Below, piece after piece: positions 7,157-15,377 of a DNA stretch of 64,000 bases. The DNA is from JAZDCJ01 sp036311985. GTDB taxonomy: Bacteria; Actinomycetota; Actinomycetes; Actinomycetales; Micrococcaceae. The number at the start of each line of letters is the position of its first letter. Position 1 is the first letter of the stretch. The position numbers were made by a program, and so were the translations under genes. The notes below the pieces were generated by a model. That model searched no databases and was not told where the DNA came from. It saw only the letters and a list, made by a program, of their open reading frames with translations. The stretch is taken from the NCBI RefSeq assembly GCF_036311985.1, contig NZ_JAZDCJ010000036.1. One strand, 5' to 3'.

Positions 7157-8272
7157 TCATCCCCAGAAGTCGTTCCACGCGTTCTTGACGCCGTCGAGCG
7201 CGCCCTCGCCGTCGGTCCAGTTGTCGATGGTGTTGCCCAGGATCTCGCCGCCCCAGCCGCCAATGATGCCGCCGGCCACGGCCCCGATGACGGTGCCCAC
7301 TCCGGGGCAGATCATCGTGCCGATCGCCGCGCCGCCCGCCGCGCCGCCGAGCGAACCGAGGAAGGATCCACCGGCGCCGAACGCCGCGGACTTGGCGGCA
7401 CTGCCCCAGCGCTCCTCCGCCGTGTATTCGGGGTGCTCGATGAGGTCCTGGTTCCATTCCTCCGCCCCGTTTCCCCAGGCACTGAGCAGCACGTCGGCGC
7501 CCTCGATGAAGCGCCCGCCCCATTTGGCCCAGGAGGGCGGTTCGCCCGCAATGCCGAACCTGGCGTCGACGACGTCGATCCGGGTCCGCTGCTGGATCAC
7601 CGTCTGGCGCAGGTTGATCTCGGTCCGGCTGAGGACGCTGCCGTCGGCGAAGAGGATCTCCAGGTGCGACACGTCAAGCCGGGTGATGCTGATGGTCTCC
7701 ACGATGTCGAAGACGTAGCGGTCCACGCGGAGGTGCTCGAGGGCAGTCGTCGCCGCCGTGTAGGCGACGGCCGATCCCGGGCTCGCGAAGACCCCGGGGT
7801 CCGGGACGTGGGCGGGATCGACCTGGCGGATCACTTCGGCGCAGCGCTCCTCCATTTCCAGCAGGGCAGCGGCCACGGCATTGACCTCGTCCTGGGCCGC
7901 CTTCTCCTGGTTCACGCGGTAGTTCGGGTCGTCGTCGGTGGACTCCGCGTAGCAGACCATCGAGTCTGCGACCGCGGCGTTGTAGCGGTCGCGGATGCCG
8001 TCGATCTCCTCGCAGTAGCCGTACAGCGCCTCGCGGATCGCGTTCGTCCCCAGCTCGCAGGCCTCTCCGTATCCGGGCACCTCGTCCATGGCGTTGTGGA
8101 TCTTCTCGGCCCCGTAGTCGCAATCGATGAAGCCGTTGACGGGAAGCCACGCGTTCCGGGCCTGGTCCGCGTTCGTCGCGACCCTGCTTCCCGCCGTCTT
8201 CACGGCGCGGGCCTTGCCCCGGAGATCGGCCGTATCCGGCAGCTCGGGCAGCCCGCTCAGGTCCACGCTCAC
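7157..8272 (-). CDS. putative type VII-secreted protein with C-terminal glycine zipper
   Basis: A 371-residue protein. Residues 1-160 are helical with heptad-like segments (ADQARNAW, CEEIDGIRDRYNAAVADSMV, DEVNAVAAALLEMEERCAEV) and contain several cysteines. Residues ~295-346 form a long glycine-zipper region with many GxxxG steps (SFLGSLGGAAGGAAIG, VGTVIGAVAGGIIGGWGG), which usually inserts in membranes. The tail ends NAWNDFWG. GTG 8272 overlaps the stop of the WXG-like gene (GTGA), so the two are coupled. A small WXG-like partner followed by a larger protein with a helical head fits type VII substrates. The zipper resembles membrane-depolarising LXG toxins such as TelE, but no LXG domain is recognised by eye, so the toxin role is a hypothesis. 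Confidence 0.6.
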   Translation of the reverse strand: MSVDLSGLPELPDTADLRGKARAVKTAGSRVATNADQARNAWLPVNGFIDCDYGAEKIHNAMDEVPGYGEACELGTNAIREALYGYCEEIDGIRDRYNAAVADSMVCYAESTDDDPNYRVNQEKAAQDEVNAVAAALLEMEERCAEVIRQVDPAHVPDPGVFASPGSAVAYTAATTALEHLRVDRYVFDIVETISITRLDVSHLEILFADGSVLSRTEINLRQTVIQQRTRIDVVDARFGIAGEPPSWAKWGGRFIEGADVLLSAWGNGAEEWNQDLIEHPEYTAEERWGSAAKSAAFGAGGSFLGSLGGAAGGAAIGTMICPGVGTVIGAVAGGIIGGWGGEILGNTIDNWTDGEGALDGVKNAWNDFWG

Positions 8273-8610
8273 GTCGCGTCTTCCGCGGAGCTCGGCACCG
8301 AGGCGATCTCGCGTCGGGCGTCGGCGGCCATGATGTCGTCCCCGTCCACCCACGCCTGGACGATCTTCCGGGATTCCGCGACGACGTTGAGCGAACGCCA
8401 GTGTGCCAGCGTCGCGACCTTGCCGAGATAGGCGTCGTGCACGTCCTGGAGCGCCCCCGAGATCAGGCTGCTCTGGCTGGCGCCGACGGCGTCCTCGATG
8501 GAAGTGCGCAGCCCCGTCACGAGGTCCTCGAACTCCCCGGCCTCGGTCTCGGTCGCCGTGATGACACCATTGGCGCCGGCGACGTCTACCGACCAATACG
8601 TCAAAGACAT
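8269..8610 (-). CDS. WXG100-like / DUF6507-type small secreted protein
   Basis: A 113-residue all-helical protein with the look of a WXG100/ESAT-6-like or DUF6507 protein. There is an N-terminal amphipathic helix (VAGANGVITATETEAGEFED), a turn, and a second long helix. HWRSLNVV occurs late rather than a central WxG, and a classical YxxxD/E tail is not obvious. Start ATG 8610 has an excellent ribosome-binding site, GGAGGTGG, ending 8 bases upstream. It is the first gene of a leftward operon and overlaps the following gene by 4 bases. It may act as partner or targeting subunit for the glycine-zipper protein. No EccC ATPase or other core secretion gene is in the window. Confidence 0.65.
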   Translation of the reverse strand: MSLTYWSVDVAGANGVITATETEAGEFEDLVTGLRTSIEDAVGASQSSLISGALQDVHDAYLGKVATLAHWRSLNVVAESRKIVQAWVDGDDIMAADARREIASVPSSAEDAT

Positions 8611-8742
8611 TGATGATCCACCTCCGGGGACCACCGTAGCGTGACCGCGGACGCGCTGCGATGGGGACTTCTCCCCATCTGACCCGCCGCCGGCGCGGAC
8701 CGGGCGGGAATACGCCGCCAACGCACCGGGTTCGCACGGGAT

Positions 8743-9858
8743 GTGAGCCTTCTCTTCTCCCCCACGGAATTGTCCACCACCGACGGCACCGGGCTGGCGC
8801 TGCGCAACCGCGCGTTCCTCGCCCCCATGTGCCAGTATTCGGTCACCGCCCGCGACGGCGTCCCCACGGACTGGCACCTCATGCACCTCGGCGCCCGGGC
8901 CGCCGGCGGGTTCGGGCTTGTGGTCGCGGAGGCGACCGCCGTCGTCCCCGAGGGACGCATCTCCGATCTCGATGTGGGGCTGTGGAACGACGCCCAGGCG
9001 CAGGCGTGGACCCGCGTCACGGACTTCATCCACGCCCAGGGCGCCGCGGCCGGCGTGCAGCTTGCCCATGCGGGCGGCAAGGCCTCCACCTACGGATGGC
9101 TGCCCGACCACGCCGCCGGCGGCCGGACCGGCAGCATCCCGCCCGAGGACGGCGGCTGGGAGACCCTCGCCCCCTCGGCCACGGATCTGCACGGGCTGCG
9201 GCCGCCACGGGAACTCACGGTCGAGGAGATCCGCGCCTCGGTGCGCGACTGGGCCGAGGCGGCCCGGAGGGCGGACCGGGCCGGGTTCGACCTGGTCCAG
9301 ATCCACGCCGCCCACGGCTACCTCATCCACCAGTTCCTCTCCCCGCTCTCCAACCACCGCACGGACGCCTACGGCGGTGGCTTCGAGAACCGGACGCGTT
9401 ACGTGCGCGAGGTCGTCGAGGCCGTCCGGGACGCCTGGCCGGCCCACAAGCCCCTCGGCATCCGCTTCTCGGGCGAGGACTGGGTCGACGGCGGCTGGCG
9501 GATCGCCGACACCGTGCGGCTCGCCCGGGAGCTGCGGGAGCTCGGCGTCACGGTGTTCGACCTCTCCAGCGGCGGCCTCGGCCCGTACCACGGACCCACC
9601 GGGCCCGGCTACCAGATCGCCCTGGCCGCGGCGGTCAAGGAGGCCCTGGCCGGCACCGGCTCGTTCGTCACGGCCGTCGGGATGATCACCTCGGCGGCGC
9701 AGGCCGAGCAGGTCCTCGTCGCCGGTCAGGCCGACGGCGTGAGCATCGCCCGCGCCGCCCTGAACGATCCGCACTGGGCGGCGGCCGCCGCGAAGGAGCT
9801 CGGTGTGGCCCCGGACTCCAACCCGCGCGCCGCGCAGTACTGGCGCGCCGCCTGGTAG
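8743..9858 (+). CDS. NADH:flavin oxidoreductase, Old Yellow Enzyme family (YqjM/NamA-like)
   Basis: A 371-residue FMN-dependent ene-reductase that reduces activated C=C bonds with NAD(P)H in the cytoplasm. The thermophilic-like/YqjM subclass is shown by the N-terminal APMCQYS (active-site Cys and Tyr), WHLMHLGARAAGGFG, the histidine pair in QIHAAHGYLIHQFLSP, and the NHRTDAYGGGFENRTR signature. Later FMN phosphate-binding blocks (VGMITSAAQAEQVL, VSIARAALNDPHW) are complete. GTG 8743 is chosen because translation then begins MSLLFSP, as in homologues; no strong ribosome-binding site is visible. It is transcribed alone, and a strong hairpin follows. Confidence 0.93.
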   Translation: MSLLFSPTELSTTDGTGLALRNRAFLAPMCQYSVTARDGVPTDWHLMHLGARAAGGFGLVVAEATAVVPEGRISDLDVGLWNDAQAQAWTRVTDFIHAQGAAAGVQLAHAGGKASTYGWLPDHAAGGRTGSIPPEDGGWETLAPSATDLHGLRPPRELTVEEIRASVRDWAEAARRADRAGFDLVQIHAAHGYLIHQFLSPLSNHRTDAYGGGFENRTRYVREVVEAVRDAWPAHKPLGIRFSGEDWVDGGWRIADTVRLARELRELGVTVFDLSSGGLGPYHGPTGPGYQIALAAAVKEALAGTGSFVTAVGMITSAAQAEQVLVAGQADGVSIARAALNDPHWAAAAAKELGVAPDSNPRAAQYWRAAW

Positions 9859-9877
9859 TCGCGTCTGCACTGCCGTC

Positions 9878-9904
9878 GCCGGCGGCGCCTCCCGCGCCGC
9901 CGGT
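9878..9904 (+). terminator. GC-rich stem-loop after the OYE gene
   Basis: GCCGGCGGCGC and GCGCCGCCGGT pair around a 5-base loop 19 bp after the stop at 9858. There is no T tract, as is common in actinobacteria. Confidence 0.5.
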
Positions 9905-9949
9905 GCGGCCCCGGCGTCGTCATAAGGTGCCCGGCGCAGCAGCCCCTCC

Positions 9950-9955
9950 TAGCCT
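9950..9955 (+). promoter_or_regulatory. -10 hexamer of a probable leaderless lysE-type mRNA
   Basis: TAGCCT ends 6 bases before ATG 9962, which matches the recurrent TANNNT-N6-8-start pattern of this window. Confidence 0.4.
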
Positions 9956-9961
9956 TGGGGC

Positions 9962-10672
9962 ATGAGCATCACGGAATCCCTCCTCGCCTTCGCCGCGGTA
10001 GCCGCCCTCCTGACGGTCATCCCGGGGCTCGACACCACGCTCGTGCTGCGCTCCTCGATCGTCGCGGGGCGCCGGAACGGCTACGCGACGGCGCTCGGGG
10101 TCAACACGGGCGCCATGATCTGGGGCATCGGCGCCGCCGTCGGCACCACGGCCCTGCTCGTGGCCTCCGAGGCCGGCTTCATGGTCCTCAAGCTCGCCGG
10201 CGCCGCGTACATGGCCTACCTCGGCGGCTCGATGCTGTGGCGTTCCTTCCGGCGGCCCGGGCGGATGGGCCCCGGCGCCCTGGCCTCGCCGGGGCCCGGC
10301 GCCGCGGCCTGGACGGGGCACGCCACGGCGCCCGGTTCACTGCCGCCCGACGCCGTCCCGGAGCCCCGCGAACGGCTCGCCTCCTCGTGGGCGAAGGGCT
10401 GCGTCACGAACCTCTTGAACCCCAAGGTCGGCGTCTTCTACGTCGCGATGATCCCGCAGTTCCTGCCCGAGGGCGTCGCGCCGCTGGCGATGGGGATCGC
10501 CCTCGCGGGTGTGCACAACCTGCTCGGCCTGGCCTGGTTCACGCTCATCATCCAGGGAACGCACCTGTTCCGCGAGCGGCTGCAGCGCCCCGCGGCCGCC
10601 CGCTGGACGGACCGGATCACCGGGACCGCGCTGCTGGGCTTCGGCGCGGCGCTCGCCCTGCGTTCGAGGTGA
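9962..10672 (+). CDS. LysE/RhtB family exporter
   Basis: A 236-residue inner-membrane exporter of the LysE/RhtB family (amino acids and derivatives), with about six membrane segments. Family hallmarks are the first-helix motif VIPGLDTTLVLRSSIVAGRR (family PGPn...R...G.R.G), LGVNTGAMIWG, KLAGAAYMAYLGGSMLWRS and the later NLLNPKVGVFYVAMIPQF. The insertion between the third and fourth segments (about residues 95-135, Pro/Gly-rich) is longer than average. The start is fixed by homology and by a leaderless-type -10. Substrate unknown. The gene stands alone before a large inverted-repeat region. Confidence 0.9.
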   Translation: MSITESLLAFAAVAALLTVIPGLDTTLVLRSSIVAGRRNGYATALGVNTGAMIWGIGAAVGTTALLVASEAGFMVLKLAGAAYMAYLGGSMLWRSFRRPGRMGPGALASPGPGAAAWTGHATAPGSLPPDAVPEPRERLASSWAKGCVTNLLNPKVGVFYVAMIPQFLPEGVAPLAMGIALAGVHNLLGLAWFTLIIQGTHLFRERLQRPAAARWTDRITGTALLGFGAALALRSR

Positions 10673-10734
10673 CGACGCCGGGGCGCGGCGCCGGGTCGTC
10701 GCCTGGCCGCGGATGACGCTCCGCGCTCCTGCCC

Positions 10735-10856
10735 AACGCGTGGGTAGATCACCAGGTCTACCCGAAGCCGGAGCAGGTCGCCGCGGCAATTTCCCCACGC
10801 GTGGGCAGATAATGCTGGACAACGCCAAGGGCATCCGCGTGATCTGCCCACGCGTT
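10735..10856. repeat. 122-bp nested inverted-repeat element (family E)
   Basis: The outer arms AACGCGTGGGTAGATCAC (10735-10752) and GTGATCTGCCCACGCGTT (10839-10856) match at 17 of 18 positions. A third arm, ACGCGTGGGCAGAT (10797-10810), pairs perfectly with 10842-10855. A small hairpin GGGTAGA/TCTACCC (10742-10763) sits inside. The element fills the 267-bp gap between the convergent exporter and efflux genes and may act as a two-way terminator. The rest of the gap (10673-10734, 10857-10939) shows nothing clear. Confidence 0.7.
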
Positions 10857-10939
10857 CGCGCTGACGACGCCGGGGGGCCGGGTGCGGACGCACCACCGCC
10901 CCCGTCCGGTTCGGACGGGGGCCGGTTGACGCGGCCGCG

Positions 10940-12421
10940 CTAGTGTCCGGCGTCGGCGGGGACCGGCTCGGCGGCCGGCTTGCGCATCTGCGTGGCCAGG
11001 ACGACGACGGCTCCGCTCACCAGGGCGGCGACGAAGAAGCCCTGCCGGAACCCGTCCACCTGGGCGTCCACGGCTCCGGATCCGGCCGCCGCCGAGGCGG
11101 CCGCCGCGGAGGCCATGATCCCCACGAGCAGCGCGGTGCCGGCCGCGCCGCCGAGCTGCTGCAGGGTGCTGAGCACGGCGGAACCGTGCGAGTGCAAGTG
11201 GTGCGGGAGCGGGTTCAGGGCCGTCGTGAAGGACGGGGTGAACAGGAACGCGAAGCTCAGCGACATCAACAGGTGTGCGAGGACCAGCGCCCAGACCGGG
11301 GTCTGCGCCGTGAGCTGCGTGTAGCCGGCCAGGACCAGGGTCAGCAGCACCGACGCCGGGACGACGAGCGGGCGGGGGCCGACGCGGTCGTAGAGCCGCC
11401 CGACGAACGGCGCGAGCACGCCCATGAGGATCCCGCCGGGCAGCAGGAGCAGCCCCGTGCCGAGGGTATCGAGCCCGCGGACGTTCTGCAGGTACATCGG
11501 CAGCAGGATGATCACGCCGAACAGGGCCACCATCGCGAGCACCATGAGAATCAGGCCCGTCGTGAACGGACGGTAGGTGAAGGGGCGCAGGTCCAGGAGG
11601 GCGCGGTCCCCGCGCTGCAGGCGCAGCTGCAGGAACGTGAAGCCGGCGAGGCACAGCAGGGCGACGGCCAGGGCCGCGACGGCTCCGGGGTCGACGCCGG
11701 GCGCGGCCCCGCCGTCGTGCCCTCCGCCGATCTTGCTCAGTCCGTAGACGAGCCCGCCGAAGCCGGGGACGGCCAGCAGGAGCGAGGGGACGGACAGCGG
11801 CGTCGAGCCGGCCTCTGCCACGCGGTCCAGCCGCGGGGCGCCGATGAAGAGCGCGGCGAGGGCGATGGGCAGCACCAGCAGGAACATCCAGCGCCACTCG
11901 AGGTACTGCAGGATGAGACCGGAGATCGTCGGGCCGATCGCCGGGGCGACGGAGATGACGATGCTGACGTTGCCCATCATGGTGCCGCGACGCGTGGGCG
12001 GCACGAGGTTCAGGATGGTGGTCATGAGCAGCGGCATCATGATCGCCGTGCCCGAGGCCTGGATGACGCGCGCGCCGAGCAGCACCTCGAATCCGGGGGC
12101 GAGCCCGGCCAGCAGCGTGCCGGTCGAGAACAGGCCCATGGCCATGAGGAACACCGTGCGCATCGAGAAGCGCTGCAGCAGGTAGCCGGTCGTCGGGATG
12201 ACGACGGCCATGGTCAGCATGAACGCGGTGGCGAGCCACTGCACGGCGTCGGCCGTCACACCGAAGGCGTCCATGAGCCGCGGCAGGGCGACGTTCATGA
12301 TGGTCTCGTTGAGGATCACGACGAACGAGGAGACCAGGAGCACGCCGATGGTCATGCGGGCTGCGGGATCGAGCCGGTCCGGCGCGGCGGTCGAAGAGCT
12401 GGCGGGGGCGGTGGGCTGCAC
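10940..12421 (-). CDS. MFS multidrug efflux transporter, DHA2 (EmrB/QacA) family
   Basis: A 493-residue inner-membrane drug:proton antiporter with about 14 membrane segments, the DHA2 number. The hallmarks are helix 1 (VVILNETIMNVALPRLM) and motif-C-like and motif-A-like segments (ARVIQASGTAIMMPLL, VAPAIGPTISGLIL). It starts with GTG 12421, preceded by GAGGA at a suitable distance. A 20-bp palindrome about 100 bp upstream (12518-12537) probably binds a drug-responsive repressor encoded elsewhere, since no regulator gene is adjacent. The C-terminal tail is short and charged. Substrate not predictable. Confidence 0.92.
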   Translation of the reverse strand: MQPTAPASSSTAAPDRLDPAARMTIGVLLVSSFVVILNETIMNVALPRLMDAFGVTADAVQWLATAFMLTMAVVIPTTGYLLQRFSMRTVFLMAMGLFSTGTLLAGLAPGFEVLLGARVIQASGTAIMMPLLMTTILNLVPPTRRGTMMGNVSIVISVAPAIGPTISGLILQYLEWRWMFLLVLPIALAALFIGAPRLDRVAEAGSTPLSVPSLLLAVPGFGGLVYGLSKIGGGHDGGAAPGVDPGAVAALAVALLCLAGFTFLQLRLQRGDRALLDLRPFTYRPFTTGLILMVLAMVALFGVIILLPMYLQNVRGLDTLGTGLLLLPGGILMGVLAPFVGRLYDRVGPRPLVVPASVLLTLVLAGYTQLTAQTPVWALVLAHLLMSLSFAFLFTPSFTTALNPLPHHLHSHGSAVLSTLQQLGGAAGTALLVGIMASAAAASAAAGSGAVDAQVDGFRQGFFVAALVSGAVVVLATQMRKPAAEPVPADAGH

Positions 12422-12517
12422 GATGGGTCCTCTGGGGAGGCGCGGGGCTGGCCCGCGCTGGTTCTGGGGTTCCGGGATGGATCCGGGGTCGCTGCATCAC
12501 GCCGTGCCCGCCCGAAC

Positions 12518-12537
12518 CTCAACGGTAACCCGTTGAG
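12518..12537 (-). promoter_or_regulatory. palindromic operator candidate of the efflux gene
   Basis: CTCAACGG-TAAC-CCGTTGAG is a perfect 8-4-8 dyad in the 222-bp gap between the divergent efflux and DUF4916 genes. Its size fits a TetR- or MarR-type site. It is about 97 bp from the efflux start. Confidence 0.5.
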
Positions 12538-12631
12538 TGCGGCAACTATTCCCGGCGCGGAGGATTCCTCGCCGTGAGGCGTGATTGCGTCGCCGCCGGG
12601 ATGGGGGCGTGCTCTTGGGGAGCCGATGCGC

Positions 12632-12637
12632 TAAACA
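12632..12637 (+). promoter_or_regulatory. -10 hexamer, leaderless DUF4916 gene
   Basis: TAAACA lies 6 bases before ATG 12644. Confidence 0.35.
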
Positions 12638-12643
12638 TGAACT

Positions 12644-13183
12644 ATGAGCGTGCGCACCCCCGATCCCTACCCCGGCTGGCTGTCCGACGAGGACCTCTAC
12701 GAGGCCCGCCAGCGGCTGCCGATCATCTACGTGGAGGCGATCCCGGTGCGCCTGGATCCGCTCGGCTACGTCAGCGAGGTCGGCCTGCTCTACACGGCGG
12801 ACGCCGACGCGCAGTTCAAGCGGACGTTCGTCTCGGGCCGCGTGATGTACCGCGAGACCATCCGCGCCGCCCTGGTGCGGCACATGGAGAAGGACCTGGG
12901 ACCGTTCGCCATGCCGCAACTGCCCGCGAGCCCCGTTCCCTTCACGGTCGCCGAGTACTTCCCCTCGCCCTCGGAGACGGGGCTGACGGACGAGCGCCAG
13001 CACGCCGTCTCGCTCGCCTACATCATCCCCGTGCGCGGCGAATGCAGCCCGCGCCAGGACGCCTTGGAACTGACCTGGCTGAGCCCGGAGGACGCGTTGA
13101 GCCCGGAGGTCCAGGACGAACTGCCCGGCGGCCGCGGCAACCTGGTCCGCCAGGCCCTCGCCCACGTCGGCTGGTGCCGCTAG
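12644..13183 (+). CDS. DUF4916 / NUDIX-fold family protein
   Basis: A 179-residue cytoplasmic protein that looks like the actinobacterial DUF4916 family, a NUDIX-fold group. It shows YPGWLSDEDLYEARQRLPI, VEAIPVRLDPLGYVSEVGLL and the late block HAVSLAYIIPVRGECSPRQD. A canonical NUDIX box (GX5EX7REUXEEXGU) is degenerate (VMYRETIRAALVRHMEKDLG), so hydrolase activity is doubtful. It starts an apparent two-gene transcript: the next gene begins 7 bases after its stop. Known members have no firmly assigned substrate. Confidence 0.75.
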   Translation: MSVRTPDPYPGWLSDEDLYEARQRLPIIYVEAIPVRLDPLGYVSEVGLLYTADADAQFKRTFVSGRVMYRETIRAALVRHMEKDLGPFAMPQLPASPVPFTVAEYFPSPSETGLTDERQHAVSLAYIIPVRGECSPRQDALELTWLSPEDALSPEVQDELPGGRGNLVRQALAHVGWCR

Positions 13184-13190
13184 GAGCCGC

Positions 13191-14078
13191 GTGGAACAGA
13201 ACAGCTACGTCCGCTCCGTCCGCGCCGAGAAGGTCGCCCCCGGGCACCGCTTCATCACCCGCACGGGCGCGCCGAGCCTTCCCGTGGCGAGCGTGCGCAC
13301 CGTGCAGGACAGCTTCGGCACGCCCGCCTACGTCGAGGCCGTCCTCGAGAGCGGCCAGACCGCGACGATCGCCTACGGCTCCTCGATCCGCGTCCACACC
13401 ACCGAGCCCCCGCCCGAGGTCACGCTCGATGAGCTGACGGTCATCCCCGTCGAGGACGGCTCGCCGGAGGCCGTCCTGATCGAGATCGCCCGCGAGTACC
13501 CGTGGGACCAGCGAGTGCTGGAGCCGATCGCCCGGCTCAGCCGGGGCTTCAACGCCAAGGCCGGCGCCCACTTGGAGGACGTGCGCCTGCTCGCCCGGCT
13601 GCTGCTCGTGGACCTGCAGGACCGTGCCAACGCCTGGCGCGCGCTCGGGATCCTCACGGAGCTGCCGTTCGACGGGAACTTCGGCCGCTGGAAGACCATC
13701 CAGCTCGCCCTCGCCGCGGCGTCCTACCTCGCGTTCGACGACGGCGACGCCGAAGCCGCCGACCGGTACGCCGAGGCGCTGCGGGCCACGGACCACGTCG
13801 AGGCCGACCCGGTGCGCTCCCGGCTCGGCGCCGAGCTGCGCCAGCGCCAGCTCGACGAGCCCAACCTCTTCGACCGCGAAATCCACCGCGCCGCGGCCAC
13901 CGGGGACCGGGAGTCCGAGCGCGAGTGGCGGCTGCAGCGCTTCGAGGCGCTCCTGCACCTGCGCGCCCACGGCGGATCGCGCACGCTCGGCGCGGACGAG
14001 CTCGCGCGGATGATCCGGCACGAGCTCGACGCCCTGCGCGGGCTGGCCGGCGAGGGCCCCGACGCGCCTGCGGGCTGA
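13191..14078 (+). CDS. uncharacterised helical protein downstream of DUF4916
   Basis: A 295-residue protein I do not recognise. The N-terminal ~85 residues are beta-rich and may form a small barrel (SVRAEKVAPGHRFIT, SVRTVQDSFGTPAYVEAVLE, TIAYGSSIRVHTTEP). The remainder is helical with a TPR/repeat-like look (ALAAASYLAFDDGDAEAADR, AEALRATDHVEADPVRSRLG). No signal peptide, membrane segment or catalytic motif is seen. GTG 13191 has AGGAG ending 4 bases before it. It is co-transcribed with the DUF4916 gene and ends 6 bases before the convergent FUSC gene stop. Confidence 0.7.
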   Translation: MEQNSYVRSVRAEKVAPGHRFITRTGAPSLPVASVRTVQDSFGTPAYVEAVLESGQTATIAYGSSIRVHTTEPPPEVTLDELTVIPVEDGSPEAVLIEIAREYPWDQRVLEPIARLSRGFNAKAGAHLEDVRLLARLLLVDLQDRANAWRALGILTELPFDGNFGRWKTIQLALAAASYLAFDDGDAEAADRYAEALRATDHVEADPVRSRLGAELRQRQLDEPNLFDREIHRAAATGDRESEREWRLQRFEALLHLRAHGGSRTLGADELARMIRHELDALRGLAGEGPDAPAG

Positions 14079-14084
14079 GCCCGG

Positions 14085-15269
14085 TCAGGGCGCCGGGGGC
14101 GCCCCGTCCCGCATCCGGCGCGCGAGCGAGGAACCCAGCAGGACGACGGCGACGCCGACCACCGAGCCGAGGACGGTCTCGACGATCCTGTCGTAGAGCA
14201 GCGCCGTGGACGGCCCCGTCATGAGGGAGCTGCCCACGAGCGCGAGGGGCGTGACGCACACCTGCGCCCAGAAGTAGTTGCGCGTGATGAGCATTTCCGC
14301 GGCGAACTGGGCCGAACCGATCAGGAGGATCAGGATCCACGGGTTCGGATCCGCCAGGATCACGAGCGCCATGACGCCGAGCCCGGCGAGCGTGCCCAGG
14401 ACGCGGTGCAGGCCGCGGGCCACGCGGTGCCGCGTGCTGTGCCCGACGAGGGGCACGACGGCGGCGACCATCGCCCAGTAGGGGTGGCCGGCCGAGAAGA
14501 CGGGGCCGAGCAGCGTGGCGGCCGCGCCGGCGGCCCCGGCGGCGAGGAGGTAGCCGAGCGACTCGACGCGGACCGCCATCCGGTACCGCCGCGACATCGG
14601 CCGCGGCGCGCTCCGCACCCAGGGCGTGCGCCGGGCCGGGTGCAGGCGGCCGGCCTGGCCGAGGGCGAGCGCCAGCAGGACCGTAGCGGCCGCGGTCGCG
14701 AGGGACTCGGGCGCCGGGGGCAGCGCCGGGATCGAGGCGATCGCGGCGAACGCGAAGATGTGGAAGAGCGATCCGGCCGGCCGCATCTGCCACGTCCCCG
14801 CGACGAGAGCGCACGCGCCGGCGACGAGCGTCGTCAAGCCGGTCACCACCCAGGTGCCGCCCACCGAGCCGTGGTCGACGAGGAAGGTCGAGGCGGCCCA
14901 GGCCGCAGCGATGAGCACCCAGAACATGGTGCCGGCCCGCAGCTGGGCCGCGAGGCGGTCGCGGTGGCCCGGTACCCGCCCGTAGATCCCGGTGAACGCC
15001 CCGAAGACCGCGAAGACGGCCAGATCCAGCCGGTCGGCGGCGATGAGGGCCGCGAGCGGCAGGAACACGCCCAGGGCGCAGCGGAGGCCGATCCACGGAT
15101 CGCGGTCACCCGGCCCGAGCCGCAGGAGGGCGCCCCAGGACAAGGGCGCGGCCGGCCCCGAAGCGGGCGCCACGGAGTCCGCCGTCGTGGCGCGCGGCAG
15201 GGCCGCTCCCGCCTCCGCGGGATCCACGGGATCGGGGCTCGGCGCCCCCGTGCCGTTGTCGTTGTCCAC
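14085..15269 (-). CDS. FUSC family membrane protein (aromatic acid exporter-like)
   Basis: A 394-residue inner-membrane protein of the FUSC/YccS-like family. A disordered ~50-residue N-terminus is followed by two sets of hydrophobic helices. The first set covers about 60-200 (ALGVFLPLAALIAADRLDLA, FAVFGAFTGIYGRVPGHRDR). The second is the FUSC_2-type block at about 255-390 (HPYWAMVAAVVPLVGHSTRH, RGLHRVLGTLAGLGVMALVI). Relatives export aromatic acids or other small organics. GTG 15269 is chosen because the frame upstream is Arg/Gly-rich and antisense to tgt. The ribosome-binding site is weak. Confidence 0.85.
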   Translation of the reverse strand: MDNDNGTGAPSPDPVDPAEAGAALPRATTADSVAPASGPAAPLSWGALLRLGPGDRDPWIGLRCALGVFLPLAALIAADRLDLAVFAVFGAFTGIYGRVPGHRDRLAAQLRAGTMFWVLIAAAWAASTFLVDHGSVGGTWVVTGLTTLVAGACALVAGTWQMRPAGSLFHIFAFAAIASIPALPPAPESLATAAATVLLALALGQAGRLHPARRTPWVRSAPRPMSRRYRMAVRVESLGYLLAAGAAGAAATLLGPVFSAGHPYWAMVAAVVPLVGHSTRHRVARGLHRVLGTLAGLGVMALVILADPNPWILILLIGSAQFAAEMLITRNYFWAQVCVTPLALVGSSLMTGPSTALLYDRIVETVLGSVVGVAVVLLGSSLARRMRDGAPPAP

Positions 15270-15377
15270 GCGCCTACCGTATCCCCGGCCACCTGCCCTC
15301 CCGCCGCGTCGGGCCGCGTTCGTGGCCGACGCAACACCGCGCCGGGACCGCGGGAGGCCATGAGGCAGACTAGAGGG

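Noticed and set aside
14406..15377. Long upstream extension of tgt
   Set aside because: The extension is Arg/Gly/Ala-rich, lies antisense to the FUSC gene and has no family similarity; Tgt homology begins after 15378.
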